Source: Magnetospirillum sp. (GTDB lineage: Bacteria; Pseudomonadota; Alphaproteobacteria; Rhodospirillales; Magnetospirillaceae). From it: a stretch of 42,986 nt of DNA. Both the position numbers and the translations under genes were made by a program. Of this stretch, positions 17,673 through 28,040 are shown piece by piece. The stretch is from the NCBI GenBank assembly GCA_016183945.1, contig JACPDP010000036.1:1-42986 (forward strand), written 5' to 3'. The notes under the pieces were generated by a model. The model did not search any database. It was not told the origin of the DNA and saw nothing but the letters and a program-made list of their open reading frames with translations. Within the stretch, counting starts at the first letter, position 1. Every line of letters begins with the position of its first letter.

Positions 17673-19098
17673 TTTCTCAGCCGCTTCGCTCTCCGCCAGC
17701 GCCTGGTTCTCCGCCTTGATGCCGGCGCGCCGGACCCCGGCGAAGCGCTGGTCGAGGCGAACCGCTCCGATCACCGAGGTGAACAGCGCCAGCCAGACGA
17801 TACGGTTTTGGTAGCGGTCATGCGGGTTGGACAGGGCGCCGCAGACGATGGCGTTACCCAGCAACGCCGCCAGCACGATGATGGCCAGGCCGGTGGAACT
17901 GCGGTCGCGGCGGCGCCAGGCGAACAGCAGCACCGCCACCGTCACCAGCTCGGCCGCCTGGGCGATGGGGATCTGGTAGGCGTTGATCAGGTCGAAGTCC
18001 AATCCCGGCCGCCGCTGTTGCTTGGCGAAGCGGAACTGGCGGAACTCCCTGGGAAAGTGCTTGAGCTGGGTCTTGACGAAGTGCCAGGTCATCGGCACCA
18101 GGTCCTCGCCGGTGGCGATGAGGTCGAGCTGTTCCACGGTACTGTCCATGGCCGAAAGCGCCACGTCGAGCGGGAAGGTGCGGATGGCGCCCTTGACGAT
18201 CTTGCCGGCCTCGTCGTGCAGTGCCACCCAGCCGCCCAGGTCGTCGAACGGGCTCGGTCCCCACAGGAACTCGTCGGCGGTGTAGGGCAGTTCGTCCTTG
18301 TACTCGCACATGCGCAGCTGGGCGCCGTTGGGGCAGACCTCGTCGAGGTATTTCTTGGCGACGCCGGTCTGGATGAACAGGGCCAACTGCAGCACCTGGC
18401 CGGAGCGCGAGAAATAGGCCTCGCCGGTCACCGCGTAGTGGGTGGCCGGCACCAAAGCGATGCCGCCCAGCAGCGCGGCGGAGGCCACGGTCACCCGCGG
18501 CCGCGGCATGCGCCGCAGCCCTTTCGACAGAATCCAGATGGCCAGCACCACCAGCCACAGCCCGGCCGCCACCGCCACATGCGACATGTGCACCGCCACG
18601 CCCACCGCGGTGACAACACCCAGCGCGCGGCGGCGCCATTTCGGCAAACCTTCCCCAAAGGTCAAAGCGGCGACGCCCAGCACCATGGTGCCGGCGAAGA
18701 CGTCGGCGAGCACCTGCGAGGCGACCCAGGGCAGTCCGGTGAACAGGGCCAGGGTAACGCCCACCACCAGGAATACCAGCTTGCGCCAGCGGCCGACGAA
18801 GGCGTAGACCGCCTCGTGCAGCACATAGGCGGTCAGCAGGGCCTGCAGCGCCACCATGGCCCAAGGCGAGTTGAACAGCCTCGCCACCGTGCACAGCATG
18901 CCGTAGGTCATGATGCGCCAGATGATGGGCTGAAAGGTGAAGGCCATCTCCAGATAGTCTTCGGTGTCGTAGTAGATGAGCGGGTAGCCGTTCCACATGG
19001 CCGGCCCCGCCATCAGCGCCGCCACCGTCAGGAAAACCGTGATGTGCCAGGCCCGACGCAGCCCAAGATGCGTCCGGGCGTCGGTCCGGATCACCCTG

Positions 19099-20478
<1,380 letters not shown>

Positions 20479-20492
20479 CGTATGCGTCTCCT

Positions 20493-21833
20493 TCAGGCGC
20501 TTTCCCCCCGCAGCCGCGCCTCGGCCCTGGTGCGGCCGACAAGGGGTAGCAGAGTCTTGAGTTCGGGTCCATTCTCGCGGCCGGTCAGGGCCAGGCGCAA
20601 GGGGTGGAACAGCATTTTGCCCTTACACCCCGTCGCGTCCTTGACCGCCGTGGTCCAGGCGCCCCAGGTGGAGGCGTCCCACGGCTCGGGGGGCAGCAGG
20701 GCGGCGGCGGTGCGGGTGAATTCGGCATCCTCGATCACCGGCAAGATGGGTTGGCGGCATACCGCCCACCACTCCCTGGCCTCGGCGACATGGGCGAGGT
20801 TGGCGCGCACCGCCAGCCAGAACGCTTCGTCCGCGTCGGCCAGGCCGGTGGCGGCGAGGCGCGGGCGGGCCTCCTCGAACGACAAGCCGTGCAGCAGATG
20901 GGCGTTGAGGTGGTCCAACTCGGCCGGGTCGAATTTGGGCGTGCCGCGGCCGAACTTCTCCATGTCGAACTCGTCCACCAGGGAATCGAGGCCGTGGCGG
21001 ATGTCGATGGCGTCCGAGGTGCCCAGCTTGGCCAGCAGGCTGTTCACAGCCATGGCGTCGATGCCTTGCTGCCGCAGATCCCGCAAGCTCAGCGAGCCCA
21101 GCCGCTTCGACAGGCCGGCGCCGCTGGCGTCGGTCAGCAGCGGCAGGTGGGCGAAGCGCGGTGCTTCGCCGCCCAGGGCGTGGAACAACTGCAACTGCGG
21201 TGCCGTATTGGTGACATGATCCTCGCCGCGGATGACGTGGCTGACGCCGAAGTCCAGGTCGTCCACCACGCTGGGCAGGGTGTAGAGGAAGCTGCCGTCG
21301 GCCCGCACCAGCACCGGGTCGGACTGGGTGGCGCCATGGGTATGGCAGGCGCCGCGCACCATGTCGTCCCAGCGCACCTCGACGTGGTCGAGTTTGAAGC
21401 GCCAGTGCGGCCGGCGGCCCTCTTCCCCCAGCCGGCAGATGTCCTCGGAATGCAGCTTCAGTGCGGCGCGGTCGTAGACCGGCGGCAGGCCGCGGGCGAG
21501 TTGGCGCTTGCGCTTGAACTCCAGTTCCTCGGGGGTTTCCCAGCAAGGGTAGAGACGGCCATCGGCCTTGAGTTTCTCCGCGGCGGCGGCGTAGTGCGCC
21601 AGCCTGCCGGACTGGAAGGCCTTGCGGTCCCAGTCCAGCCCCAGCCAGCGCAGATCCTCGACGATGGCCTCGACGAATTCCGGCCGCGAGCGCTCGACAT
21701 CGGTGTCGTCGAGCCGCAGCAGGAAATAGCCGCCGTGGCGCTTGGCGAACAGCCAGTTGATCAGCGCCACCCGGGCATTGCCCACATGCAGCAGGCCGGT
21801 GGGGCTGGGGGCGAAACGGACGGTGACGCTCAT
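20493..21833 (-). CDS. gltX: Glutamate--tRNA ligase
   Basis: Class I synthetase, 446 residues after choosing ATG 21833 (family N-terminus [21 protein letters not shown]; the longer frame begins at 21851). HVGN at 16-19 replaces HIGH, and [10 protein letters not shown] serves as the KMSKS loop. Many alphaproteobacteria have two GltX enzymes, one charging tRNA-Gln for amidation; this copy, with the short C-terminus, is likely one of that pair, but its tRNA specificity is not evident here. It lies just after an intrinsic terminator belonging to nadE, so its own transcription is puzzling. cysS follows 14 bases downstream. Confidence 0.94.
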   Translation of the reverse strand: MSVTVRFAPSPTGLLHVGNARVALINWLFAKRHGGYFLLRLDDTDVERSRPEFVEAIVEDLRWLGLDWDRKAFQSGRLAHYAAAAEKLKADGRLYPCWETPEELEFKRKRQLARGLPPVYDRAALKLHSEDICRLGEEGRRPHWRFKLDHVEVRWDDMVRGACHTHGATQSDPVLVRADGSFLYTLPSVVDDLDFGVSHVIRGEDHVTNTAPQLQLFHALGGEAPRFAHLPLLTDASGAGLSKRLGSLSLRDLRQQGIDAMAVNSLLAKLGTSDAIDIRHGLDSLVDEFDMEKFGRGTPKFDPAELDHLNAHLLHGLSFEEARPRLAATGLADADEAFWLAVRANLAHVAEAREWWAVCRQPILPVIEDAEFTRTAAALLPPEPWDASTWGAWTTAVKDATGCKGKMLFHPLRLALTGRENGPELKTLLPLVGRTRAEARLRGESA

Positions 21834-21844
21834 ATCCCGCCCCC

Positions 21845-21881
21845 AAAACAAATCCCTCCCCCGGCAGAGCCGGGGGAGGGA
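21845..21881 (-). terminator. Rho-independent terminator after nadE
   Basis: A perfect 13-bp stem, TCCCTCCCCCGGC (21853-21865) against GCCGGGGGAGGGA (21869-21881), closes a 3-base loop. In the minus-strand direction it is followed by TTTGTTTT (21852-21845). It lies 19 bases after the nadE stop and only 11 bases before the gltX start codon. Confidence 0.85.
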
Positions 21882-21900
21882 GCTATGGCGTGCGCGATTT

Positions 21901-23559
21901 TCATATCTGCCCGGTGAATGCGTTGGTGATGGGGTATCTCCGGTCGCGGCCGAACGAGCGGGAGGTGATCTTTACCCCCGGCGGCGCTTGGCGGCGCTTG
22001 TACTCGGCGCGGTCGAGCATGCGCCAGACCCGGCGCACCGTGGCCTCGTCGTAGCCCCGTGCCACCGTGCCGGCGAGGCTGAGCTCGCCCTCGACGAGGC
22101 ATTCCAGGATGCCGTCCAGCACGTCGTAGGGCGGCAAGGTATCCTGGTCGGTCTGATCGGGCTTGAGCTCGGCCGAGGGCGGCTTGGTGATCACGCGGTC
22201 GGGCATCACCCTGCCTTCGGGACCCAGCGCCCCCTCCGGCCGGTGGTCGTTGCGCCAGCGGCAAACCTGGAACACCGTGGTCTTGTAGACATCCTTCAGC
22301 ACCGCGAAGCCGCCGCACATGTCGCCGTAGAGGGTGGCGTAGCCGGTGGACATCTCGCTCTTGTTGCCGGTGGAGAGCACCATGGGGCCGAACTTGTTGG
22401 AAATGGCCATCAGTGCCATGCCGCGCGAACGCGATTGCAGGTTCTCTTCGGTGATGTCGGGGCCCTTGCCCTGGAACACCGGCGCCAGCATGTGGGCGAA
22501 GGCGTCCATGGCCGGGCCGATGCCGATGGTGTCGAGCCGGCAGTCCAGCATTTCGGCCACCGCCGCGGCGTCCTCCAGGCTGTCGCACGAGGTGTAGGGC
22601 GAGGGCATCATGACGCACCACACCTTGTCGGGTCCCAGCGCATCCGCCGCCACCGCAGCGGCCAGCGCGCTGTCGATGCCGCCCGACAGGCCCAGCACCA
22701 CGCCGGGGAAGCCGTTCTTGTGCACATAGTCGCGCAGGCCCAGCATCATCGCCTGATAGACGTTCTCGTCGTGCCCAGGTTCCGCCGCCACCTCGCCCGA
22801 GGCGCCCCAGCCGGTCGGCCCCTTGGTGAAGCGCAGCGTCACCACCGCTTCGCGCCAAGCCGCCAGCCGGGCGGTGACGTCGCCGGCACCGTTCATCACG
22901 AAGGAGGCGCCGTCGAACACCAGTTCATCCTGCCCGCCCACCTGGTTGACGTAGACCAGCGGCAGGCCGGTTTCGGTAACGCGGGTGCGGGCGCGGTCGC
23001 GGCGAACATTGGGCTTGTCCACCTCGAATGGCGAGCCGTTGGGCACCACCAGGATTTCGGCGCCGCATTCGGCCAGGCATTCGGCCACGTCGGCGTACCA
23101 CATGTCCTCGCACACCATCAGCCCCAGCTTTACCCCGCGAAACGACACCGGCCCGGGCAGCGGACCGGGCGCGAACACGCGGACCTCGTCGAACACGCCG
23201 TAATTGGGCAGGTGGTGCTTCAGCCGCGTCGCCGCCACCCGGCCGTGGTCGAGCAGCAGCACGGCATTGTGGGTGCGGCCCTCCACCCGCCAGGGGGCGC
23301 CCACCAGCAGCGCCGGGCCGCCGTCGGCGGTTTCGGCGGCCAGCGCCTCGACGGCGGTTGCGATGGCGTCGAGGAAGGCGGATTTCAGCACCAGATCCTC
23401 GGGGGGATAACCCGACAGGGTCAGTTCGCCGAATACCACCAGTTGCGCGCCGGCCTTGGCCGCCTCGCCACGGGCGGCGCGGATGCGGGCGGTATTGCCG
23501 GCGACATCCCCGACCACGGGGTTTACTTGCGCCAGTGCGATGGTAAGGCTCTCGGACAT
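21901..23559 (-). CDS. nadE: Glutamine-dependent NAD+ synthetase
   Basis: Makes NAD+ from deamido-NAD, ATP and glutamine. ATG 23559 is chosen ([19 protein letters not shown]), giving 552 residues. An N-terminal nitrilase-type glutaminase domain has the triad Glu45 ([14 protein letters not shown]), Lys114 ([14 protein letters not shown]) and Cys150 (MVCEDMWY). The C-terminal synthetase domain starts with the PP-loop [11 protein letters not shown] at 291-301, then [19 protein letters not shown]. All catalytic residues are present. An intrinsic terminator follows the stop. The gene is divergent from the hypothetical gene that starts at 23604. Confidence 0.96.
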   Translation of the reverse strand: MSESLTIALAQVNPVVGDVAGNTARIRAARGEAAKAGAQLVVFGELTLSGYPPEDLVLKSAFLDAIATAVEALAAETADGGPALLVGAPWRVEGRTHNAVLLLDHGRVAATRLKHHLPNYGVFDEVRVFAPGPLPGPVSFRGVKLGLMVCEDMWYADVAECLAECGAEILVVPNGSPFEVDKPNVRRDRARTRVTETGLPLVYVNQVGGQDELVFDGASFVMNGAGDVTARLAAWREAVVTLRFTKGPTGWGASGEVAAEPGHDENVYQAMMLGLRDYVHKNGFPGVVLGLSGGIDSALAAAVAADALGPDKVWCVMMPSPYTSCDSLEDAAAVAEMLDCRLDTIGIGPAMDAFAHMLAPVFQGKGPDITEENLQSRSRGMALMAISNKFGPMVLSTGNKSEMSTGYATLYGDMCGGFAVLKDVYKTTVFQVCRWRNDHRPEGALGPEGRVMPDRVITKPPSAELKPDQTDQDTLPPYDVLDGILECLVEGELSLAGTVARGYDEATVRRVWRMLDRAEYKRRQAPPGVKITSRSFGRDRRYPITNAFTGQI

Positions 23560-23603
23560 GGCCGAGAGCCTAGTCAACCCGAGGAGTCCTGTCCACTGGC
23601 ACC

Positions 23604-24401
23604 ATGCGGCCCGGGCGGGTTATCCTGGCGACCATGACCGCACCCAGGACCTGCCGGGCGATCGCCGGCACCATGATCGGCCATTTCGTCACGCGCCTCG
23701 AAGTGGAGGCGCGCAAGGCTGGCGGCGCGCTGTCGGCCGGGGCCATCCGGGCACTGGCGGAGCGCTTCCTCGCCGAGGGGCAGGGCCGCTTCGAGCCGGT
23801 CTACCAGCGTTCGTGGGACGACTGCTCGCGTGAGCGCGATGTCCGTTCGTGGGAGGCATCGCGCAAGCATCCCTTCGACCGCATCCTGGTGAAGCGCTTC
23901 GCCCATCTGTTCCCGGCGCGCAGCGGCGACGGCGGCGGCGGCGGCCGCGTGCTGTCGCGGCGCATGATCCCCGGCTTCGACCTCGCCGTCGACAAGATGA
24001 TCGGCCCCGCCCTCTACGAGCAGTGCCAGCGGAAAAGCCAGGCCATCCTGGAACGCCATGCCGTGGGCGGTGGCTGGAACTGGGACGCCATCTATGCCGA
24101 CGCCGAGGCCAATGCCCTCGCCAACGACGTGCTGGTGGTGATGGCCCACTACTTCACCGAATTCGAGCGTCGCCGCGCCTGGTTCATCGCGCTGGTCAAC
24201 AGCCACCTCGCCGCCGTGCCGCCCGCCGCCCCGGACGCCTTCTGGCAGTTCGGCGAGGGCGCCTTCGCCGAACTGATGCACGCCCTGTTCGGCGACCTGC
24301 GCGCCGCCATGCTGAGCCGCCCCGACACGGTGCGCCAGCGCTACGGCGACACCACCTTCGAAGCGCTGCAGGGCTTTTTCCGGCGGCTGCAGGAGGGGTG
24401 A
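23604..24401 (+). CDS. Conserved-looking hypothetical protein
   Basis: An open frame of 265 residues (ATG 23604; ATG 23634 and later Met codons are alternatives). GAGGAG lies 17 bases upstream of 23604, a little far, so the start is uncertain. The protein is helical, soluble and rich in aromatic and charged residues (WDDCSRERDVRSWEASRKHPFDRIL; FQFGEG-type segments), with no signal peptide, membrane segment or motif I recognise. A run of Gly (GDGGGGGR) splits it. Codon use matches its neighbours, and it fills the space between the divergent nadE and the convergent cytochrome gene, so it is likely real. Function unknown. Confidence 0.7.
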   Translation: MRPGRVILATMTAPRTCRAIAGTMIGHFVTRLEVEARKAGGALSAGAIRALAERFLAEGQGRFEPVYQRSWDDCSRERDVRSWEASRKHPFDRILVKRFAHLFPARSGDGGGGGRVLSRRMIPGFDLAVDKMIGPALYEQCQRKSQAILERHAVGGGWNWDAIYADAEANALANDVLVVMAHYFTEFERRRAWFIALVNSHLAAVPPAAPDAFWQFGEGAFAELMHALFGDLRAAMLSRPDTVRQRYGDTTFEALQGFFRRLQEG

Positions 24402-24411
24402 CGATTTCGCC

Positions 24412-24861
24412 CTACCTGATCCGGTAGCCGGTATGACAGGCCGAGCAGGCGGCGGTCATTTCGCTCAGGGCTCCGGTGAGCGTCGTCATGCTCTTGTAGG
24501 ATCGGTCGAGGTCGGTCTCCTCGGCGGCCAGGGCGAAGCGGCTGGCGGCGCGATGGAGGGCGGTGCCGGCCTCCTGCATTCCCTTCGGCATGTAGGGCGC
24601 CATATGCGCCGCGCCATGCTGGCCGAACGAACTGGTTCCCAGGCGGGTCTCGGCCACGCGCCCCGCGTCGGTGAATCTCTCGGCCGCGAGGTCGGCCAGG
24701 ACTTCGTTGAGGACATCGAGGTGATCGCGCATGCTGGTCAGCATGTGCTCCTGCATCATGGCCGGCATCCGGACCAGTTCGCGCTCCTCGGCCGCCCACA
24801 CCGGTGCCGCGGTCCAAGCGATCACCGCCGCGCAAACAGCCACGGACGATACTTTTTTCAT
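24412..24861 (-). CDS. Class II c-type cytochrome (cytochrome c'/c-556 type)
   Basis: The 149-residue product has a signal peptide (MKKVSSVAVCAAVIAWTAAPVWA) and a single heme-binding CSACH near the C-terminus, with Cys139, Cys142 and axial His143, followed by TGYR. This layout, with four predicted helices before the heme site, defines class II cytochromes such as c' and c-556. The start has GGGGAGAG upstream. High-spin c' proteins bind NO; low-spin c-556 carries electrons. An N-terminal Met-rich stretch (RMPAMMQEHM) could supply a sixth ligand, so c-556 type is possible. The gene is divergent from a Crp/Fnr regulator with an FNR-like box between. Confidence 0.88.
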   Translation of the reverse strand: MKKVSSVAVCAAVIAWTAAPVWAAEERELVRMPAMMQEHMLTSMRDHLDVLNEVLADLAAERFTDAGRVAETRLGTSSFGQHGAAHMAPYMPKGMQEAGTALHRAASRFALAAEETDLDRSYKSMTTLTGALSEMTAACSACHTGYRIR

Positions 24862-24920
24862 TTGTCGCTCTCCCCATCCTGGTTGCGCACGCAGTATGGC
24901 GCTCGGGGTGGGGGGGAGGC

Positions 24921-24936
24921 TATGATCCAAATCATA
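24921..24936. promoter_or_regulatory. FNR-like palindromic operator
   Basis: TATGAT-CCAA-ATCATA is a perfect dyad with 6-base arms and a 4-base spacer, the geometry of FNR/Dnr/Anr boxes (TTGAT-N4-ATCAA). It lies 60 bases upstream of the cytochrome start and 13 bases upstream of the Crp/Fnr start codon, so it could serve both directions, or repress the regulator. Confidence 0.65.
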
Positions 24937-24949
24937 TCCGGGAGGGAGC

Positions 24950-25555
24950 ATGGCCTTGATCGGTGAACCATGGTTCACGGCAATGTCCGATATCGTCCGC
25001 GAGCGTGGGCTCGACGCCGGGCAGGCGCTGTTTCGCCAGGGAGACGCCACCTTCGGCATATTCGCGGTGGTGAGCGGGCGCCTCGGGCTGGTGCGGCACA
25101 CCAGCGAAGGCCGGGAGGTCGCCGTCCATGTGGCCTCGGCCGGCGACACCTTCGCCGAGGCCGCGCTGTTTTCCGACGTCTACCACTGCGACGCCGTCGC
25201 CGCCGTGTCGTCGCGCATCGCGGTGTTGCCCAAGGACGCGGTGTTGCGGGCGTTTGCCGCCGATCCGGCGGCGGCCCTGGGGTTCACCGCCCGGCTGGCG
25301 CGGCAGGTGCAGACGCTGCGCTCGCGCCTGGAAATCCGCAACCTGCGCTCGGCCAGCGAGCGGGTGCACCAGTTCCTGCTGCTGGCGGCGAAGGCGGGCA
25401 CGGTCGACTTCGATCGTCCGCTGAAGGAGGTTGCGGCCGAGGTCGGATTGAGCCACGAGGCGTTCTACCGTGCGCTGGCCGCCCTGGCCAGACAGGGACA
25501 CATCATCCGCCGCAGCCGCGTGATCGAGCTCAGATCCCCGCCCCCTGCTCGATGA
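24950..25555 (+). CDS. Crp/Fnr family transcriptional regulator
   Basis: A 201-residue one-component regulator. Residues 18-105 form the cyclic-nucleotide-type beta roll (GLDAGQALFRQGD to AVLPKDAVL), then a long dimer helix and a winged helix at about 157-192 (LKEVAAEVGLSHEAFYRAL). The recognition helix keeps Glu170 and Arg174 of the FNR pattern E-xx-S-R but has Tyr173 in place of Ser, which should shift operator choice. No N-terminal Fe-S cysteines are present (a single Cys80), so it is not an oxygen-sensing FNR; a Dnr-type heme or NO sensor is possible. GGGAGGGAGC provides the ribosome site. It is divergent from the cytochrome gene and its 3' end overlaps the cyclotransferase gene by 26 bases. 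Confidence 0.88.
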   Translation: MALIGEPWFTAMSDIVRERGLDAGQALFRQGDATFGIFAVVSGRLGLVRHTSEGREVAVHVASAGDTFAEAALFSDVYHCDAVAAVSSRIAVLPKDAVLRAFAADPAAALGFTARLARQVQTLRSRLEIRNLRSASERVHQFLLLAAKAGTVDFDRPLKEVAAEVGLSHEAFYRALAALARQGHIIRRSRVIELRSPPPAR

Positions 25556-26084
25556 TGCCGGTCTGGCGTTCCACTTCGACCAGCAGGGCGTGCAACTCGG
25601 GGTCGGCAAAGCCGTCCTGCTCCAGGCGGCGGATGGTGTTGATCAGGTAGTCGCGGTTCAGCCCGCCGCAGCCCTCGGCATTCATGATGATGGCGGCGGC
25701 CTCGCCAAGCCCCAGAGTGCCGGCATAATGGTGGTGTTGGCGGTCGGCGGCAAAGGTGTAGGCGGCAACGTCGCCACCGCCCTCCAGCCGCACCGGCAAG
25801 GTTGTCGCGTGGTAGGCGTAGCCGATCAGCTCGCGCTCGTTGAGGTAGTCGACCACCGTCTCGGCACGGGCGGCGGCCACCCGGAAGGCGACGCCGCGAC
25901 AGCGGCCGCCGACGTCGAGCCCCAGCACCAGGCCAGGGCGCTCGGGGGTGCCGCGCCAGTGGCGGGAATAGACGCAAAAGGCACGGTGCCACCCTTCCAG
26001 CACCGCCGGGTGGCATTCCTCGAAGTCGAACCCCGGCCGCCACATCAGCGAGCCGTAGCCGAACACCCACAAGTCCGCTGGCAT
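25530..26084 (-). CDS. Gamma-glutamylcyclotransferase, ChaC-like
   Basis: ChaC-type enzymes release 5-oxoproline from glutathione. The 184-residue product (ATG 26084, with AAGG upstream; ATG 26099 is the alternative) has FGYGSLMW at 8-15, the substrate-binding loop of the family, and catalytic Glu83 or Glu85 in LNERELIGYAYH. NHHYAG-like and GCGGLNRDYL segments also fit. Convergent with the Crp/Fnr gene. A family A repeat unit lies 24 bases upstream of the start codon, so it may be in its leader. Its link to glutathione fits the redox character of this region. Confidence 0.85.
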   Translation of the reverse strand: MPADLWVFGYGSLMWRPGFDFEECHPAVLEGWHRAFCVYSRHWRGTPERPGLVLGLDVGGRCRGVAFRVAAARAETVVDYLNERELIGYAYHATTLPVRLEGGGDVAAYTFAADRQHHHYAGTLGLGEAAAIIMNAEGCGGLNRDYLINTIRRLEQDGFADPELHALLVEVERQTGIIEQGAGI

Positions 26085-26107
26085 GGGACCCGCCTTCATG
26101 CCGACAA

Positions 26108-26129
26108 GCGGGCGGGACGCCCGCGCTCC
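26108..26129. repeat. Family A repeat, single half-unit
   Basis: Identical over 22 bases to the arm at 11946-11967, and it contains the small hairpin GCGGGCG-GGA-CGCCCGC. It lies between the NsrR-type gene and the ChaC-like gene, close to the latter's start. No partner arm is present here. Confidence 0.85.
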
Positions 26130-26193
26130 ACTGTTCGAGCCGCCAAGGGACCGGAGGCCCCGCCCGGCGAGGGGCAATGAATAGATAACACCC

Positions 26194-26580
26194 TCAGATG
26201 ACGTCGGCCAGGGTCCGGGCGTCGAGGACCGCCAGAAAGGCGGCGAGGCCGGTGTCCATCAGGCGTTTGAGATGGCATTCGGCGACGGGGCAGCAGACTT
26301 CGGGGTCGCAGCACGGCATCAGCTCGATGTTCTCGAAATTGCGCACCAGTTCGCCGAGGTTGATCTCCACCGGCTCGCGTGCCAATCGCAGCCCGCCGTG
26401 CTTGCCGCGCACGGTCGAAATGTGCCCCAACTCGGCCAGGCGACGGACGATCTTCTTCAGGTGCTCGGCCGAAATTTCGTAATACGCGGCGATCTCGCGC
26501 ACCGTCACCACGCGGTCCCGGTTGCGGGCGAGGTAGAACAGCAATCGCAGCGAGAAATCGGTGAATTGGGTGATCTTCAT
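26194..26580 (-). CDS. nsrR: NsrR-type Rrf2 family repressor
   Basis: Rrf2 proteins carry a winged helix and an Fe-S cluster; NsrR senses nitric oxide through it. The 128-residue product begins MKITQFTDFSLRLLFYLAR, and cysteines Cys91, Cys96 and Cys102 are at C-x4-C-x5-C, matching E. coli NsrR numbering exactly. An extra Cys90 and Cys97 are adjacent. KHGGLRL at 60-66 is the conserved wing. It overlaps the REC-Hpt gene upstream by four bases (ATGA), so translation is coupled to that signalling protein. Because Rrf2 paralogs such as IscR or RirA have other Cys spacing, NsrR is favoured, though ligand and targets are unproven. Confidence 0.88.
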   Translation of the reverse strand: MKITQFTDFSLRLLFYLARNRDRVVTVREIAAYYEISAEHLKKIVRRLAELGHISTVRGKHGGLRLAREPVEINLGELVRNFENIELMPCCDPEVCCPVAECHLKRLMDTGLAAFLAVLDARTLADVI

Positions 26581-27314
26581 GCCGGTGTCCCGCCGTGCAT
26601 CGCGATTTGGCGCATGCGGTCGACCACCCCGGTCATGATCTCGTCGACCTCGCGACGGTCGGCGCGGGCGGCGGCCGCTTCCAGGCGGCTCAACAGGCCG
26701 AACAGCCGCTCTTCGCCGAACATGCCGCATTTGCCACGCACCCCGTGGGCATATTCCGCCAATGCCGGCAGGTCGCCGCCGCCGGCAAGGTGCTGCAGGG
26801 CGGGCTGGTCCTTGGCCATCTCGGCCAGGAAGTTGGGCAGCAGGTGTTCGAGCCCGGCGGGGATGTGGAACCCGGCGGGGGCGGTTGACGGCGGCGGCGC
26901 ACCGGCCAGGGCGGCCGTCAGAGACGCGATCAGCGCGGCATGGGCGATGGGTTTGGTCAGGAAGCTGGTGAAGCCGGTCTCGCTGGCCAAGTCGCGTTCG
27001 GCCTGTGAATTCTCGACCGTCAGCGCCACCACCGGCACCGGCGCCAGGCCCTCGGCGGCTTCCTTGGCGCGGATGGCGCGGGCGGCGGCGTATCCGTCGG
27101 TGCCCGGCATGCGCAGGTCGAGCACGATCAGGTCGTAGCGACGCGTCGTCGCCATGGCGATGGCCTCGGCCCCATCGGCAGCATCATCCAGGACAGCGCC
27201 GGTGCCGTCGAGGAAATCACGGAACACCAGGCGGTTCAGTTCAATGTCGTCGGCGAACAAGATCCGGACACCCTTTAGCGGCCCCTGCCGGTCCGCCCCG
27301 TCGTCATGCTGCAT
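26577..27314 (-). CDS. Response regulator receiver fused to an Hpt domain
   Basis: The 245-residue protein (ATG 27314) has a CheY-like receiver: acidic ADD at 21-23, phosphoacceptor Asp66 in VLDLRMPG, Thr99 region and Lys121 in TKP. After a Pro-rich linker, residues 152-240 form an Hpt domain with EYAHGVRGKCGMFG, His190 as the phosphotransfer site. Such proteins sit midway in phosphorelays, passing phosphate between a hybrid kinase and a final regulator. No kinase or output domain is encoded, and no histidine kinase is close by. It is coupled to nsrR through a 4-base overlap, so both likely share control. Confidence 0.88.
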   Translation of the reverse strand: MQHDDGADRQGPLKGVRILFADDIELNRLVFRDFLDGTGAVLDDAADGAEAIAMATTRRYDLIVLDLRMPGTDGYAAARAIRAKEAAEGLAPVPVVALTVENSQAERDLASETGFTSFLTKPIAHAALIASLTAALAGAPPPSTAPAGFHIPAGLEHLLPNFLAEMAKDQPALQHLAGGGDLPALAEYAHGVRGKCGMFGEERLFGLLSRLEAAAARADRREVDEIMTGVVDRMRQIAMHGGTPA

Positions 27315-27402
27315 GGAAGCTTGCGTCCCCAACCAGAAATCGCGCGTCCCAAGCGCACATGCGCTAAACAATGACGGTGGCCGGAGCGGTTGGCAAGGGC
27401 CG

Positions 27403-27975
27403 CTATGCTTCACCCCATCGCTTCAATGTGCCGCAGTCGAGGCCGAACAGGTCGAGCATGCGCCCGACGGTGTGCTCGACCATGGCGTCGAGATCGGCCG
27501 GGCGGGCGTAGAACGCCGGCACCGGCGGCGCGATCACCGCGCCCATTTCCGACAACTGCAGCATGGTGCGCAGGTGGCCGGTGTGCAACGGCGTCTCCCG
27601 CACCATCAGCACCAGGCGGCGACGCTCCTTCAGGGTGACGTCGGCGGCGCGGGTCAGCAGCGACGAGGTCACCCCGGTGGCGATCTCGCTCATGGTGCGG
27701 ATCGAGCAGGGCGCCACGATCATGCCGATGGTGCGAAACGAACCCGAAGCCGGCGCCGCACCGATGTCGGCGGGGTCGTAGGCGAAGTCGGCCGAGGCGC
27801 GAACCGCATCGGGCGTGAGGCTGGATTCGTGGGCCAGCGTGGTTTCGGCGGCCCGGCTCATCACCAGATGGGACTCGACGCCGATGCGCCGCAGCATCTC
27901 CAGCACCCGGACGCCGTAGGGGGCCCCCGACGCGCCGCTCATGCCGACGACCATGCGGTGCGGAGCAGAATTCAT
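27403..27975 (-). CDS. ubiX: Flavin prenyltransferase UbiX
   Basis: UbiX joins dimethylallyl phosphate to reduced FMN, making the prenylated flavin used by UbiD-type decarboxylases in ubiquinone synthesis. ATG 27975 (AGGA upstream) gives 190 residues starting MNSAPHRMVVGMSGASGAPYG, the family's FMN-binding entry. APCSIRTMSEIATGVTSSLLTRAADV and RETPLHTGHLRTMLQLSEMGA are typical later motifs. No ubiD gene lies in this window. The longer open frame upstream is read through the repeat element and is not coding. Confidence 0.93.
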   Translation of the reverse strand: MNSAPHRMVVGMSGASGAPYGVRVLEMLRRIGVESHLVMSRAAETTLAHESSLTPDAVRASADFAYDPADIGAAPASGSFRTIGMIVAPCSIRTMSEIATGVTSSLLTRAADVTLKERRRLVLMVRETPLHTGHLRTMLQLSEMGAVIAPPVPAFYARPADLDAMVEHTVGRMLDLFGLDCGTLKRWGEA

Positions 27976-28040
27976 GACCGAGCATCCTGCATGGGTATTG
28001 TCTCCTTCCCAATCGGTTTTTCCGGCGGCGGTTGCCCCGG

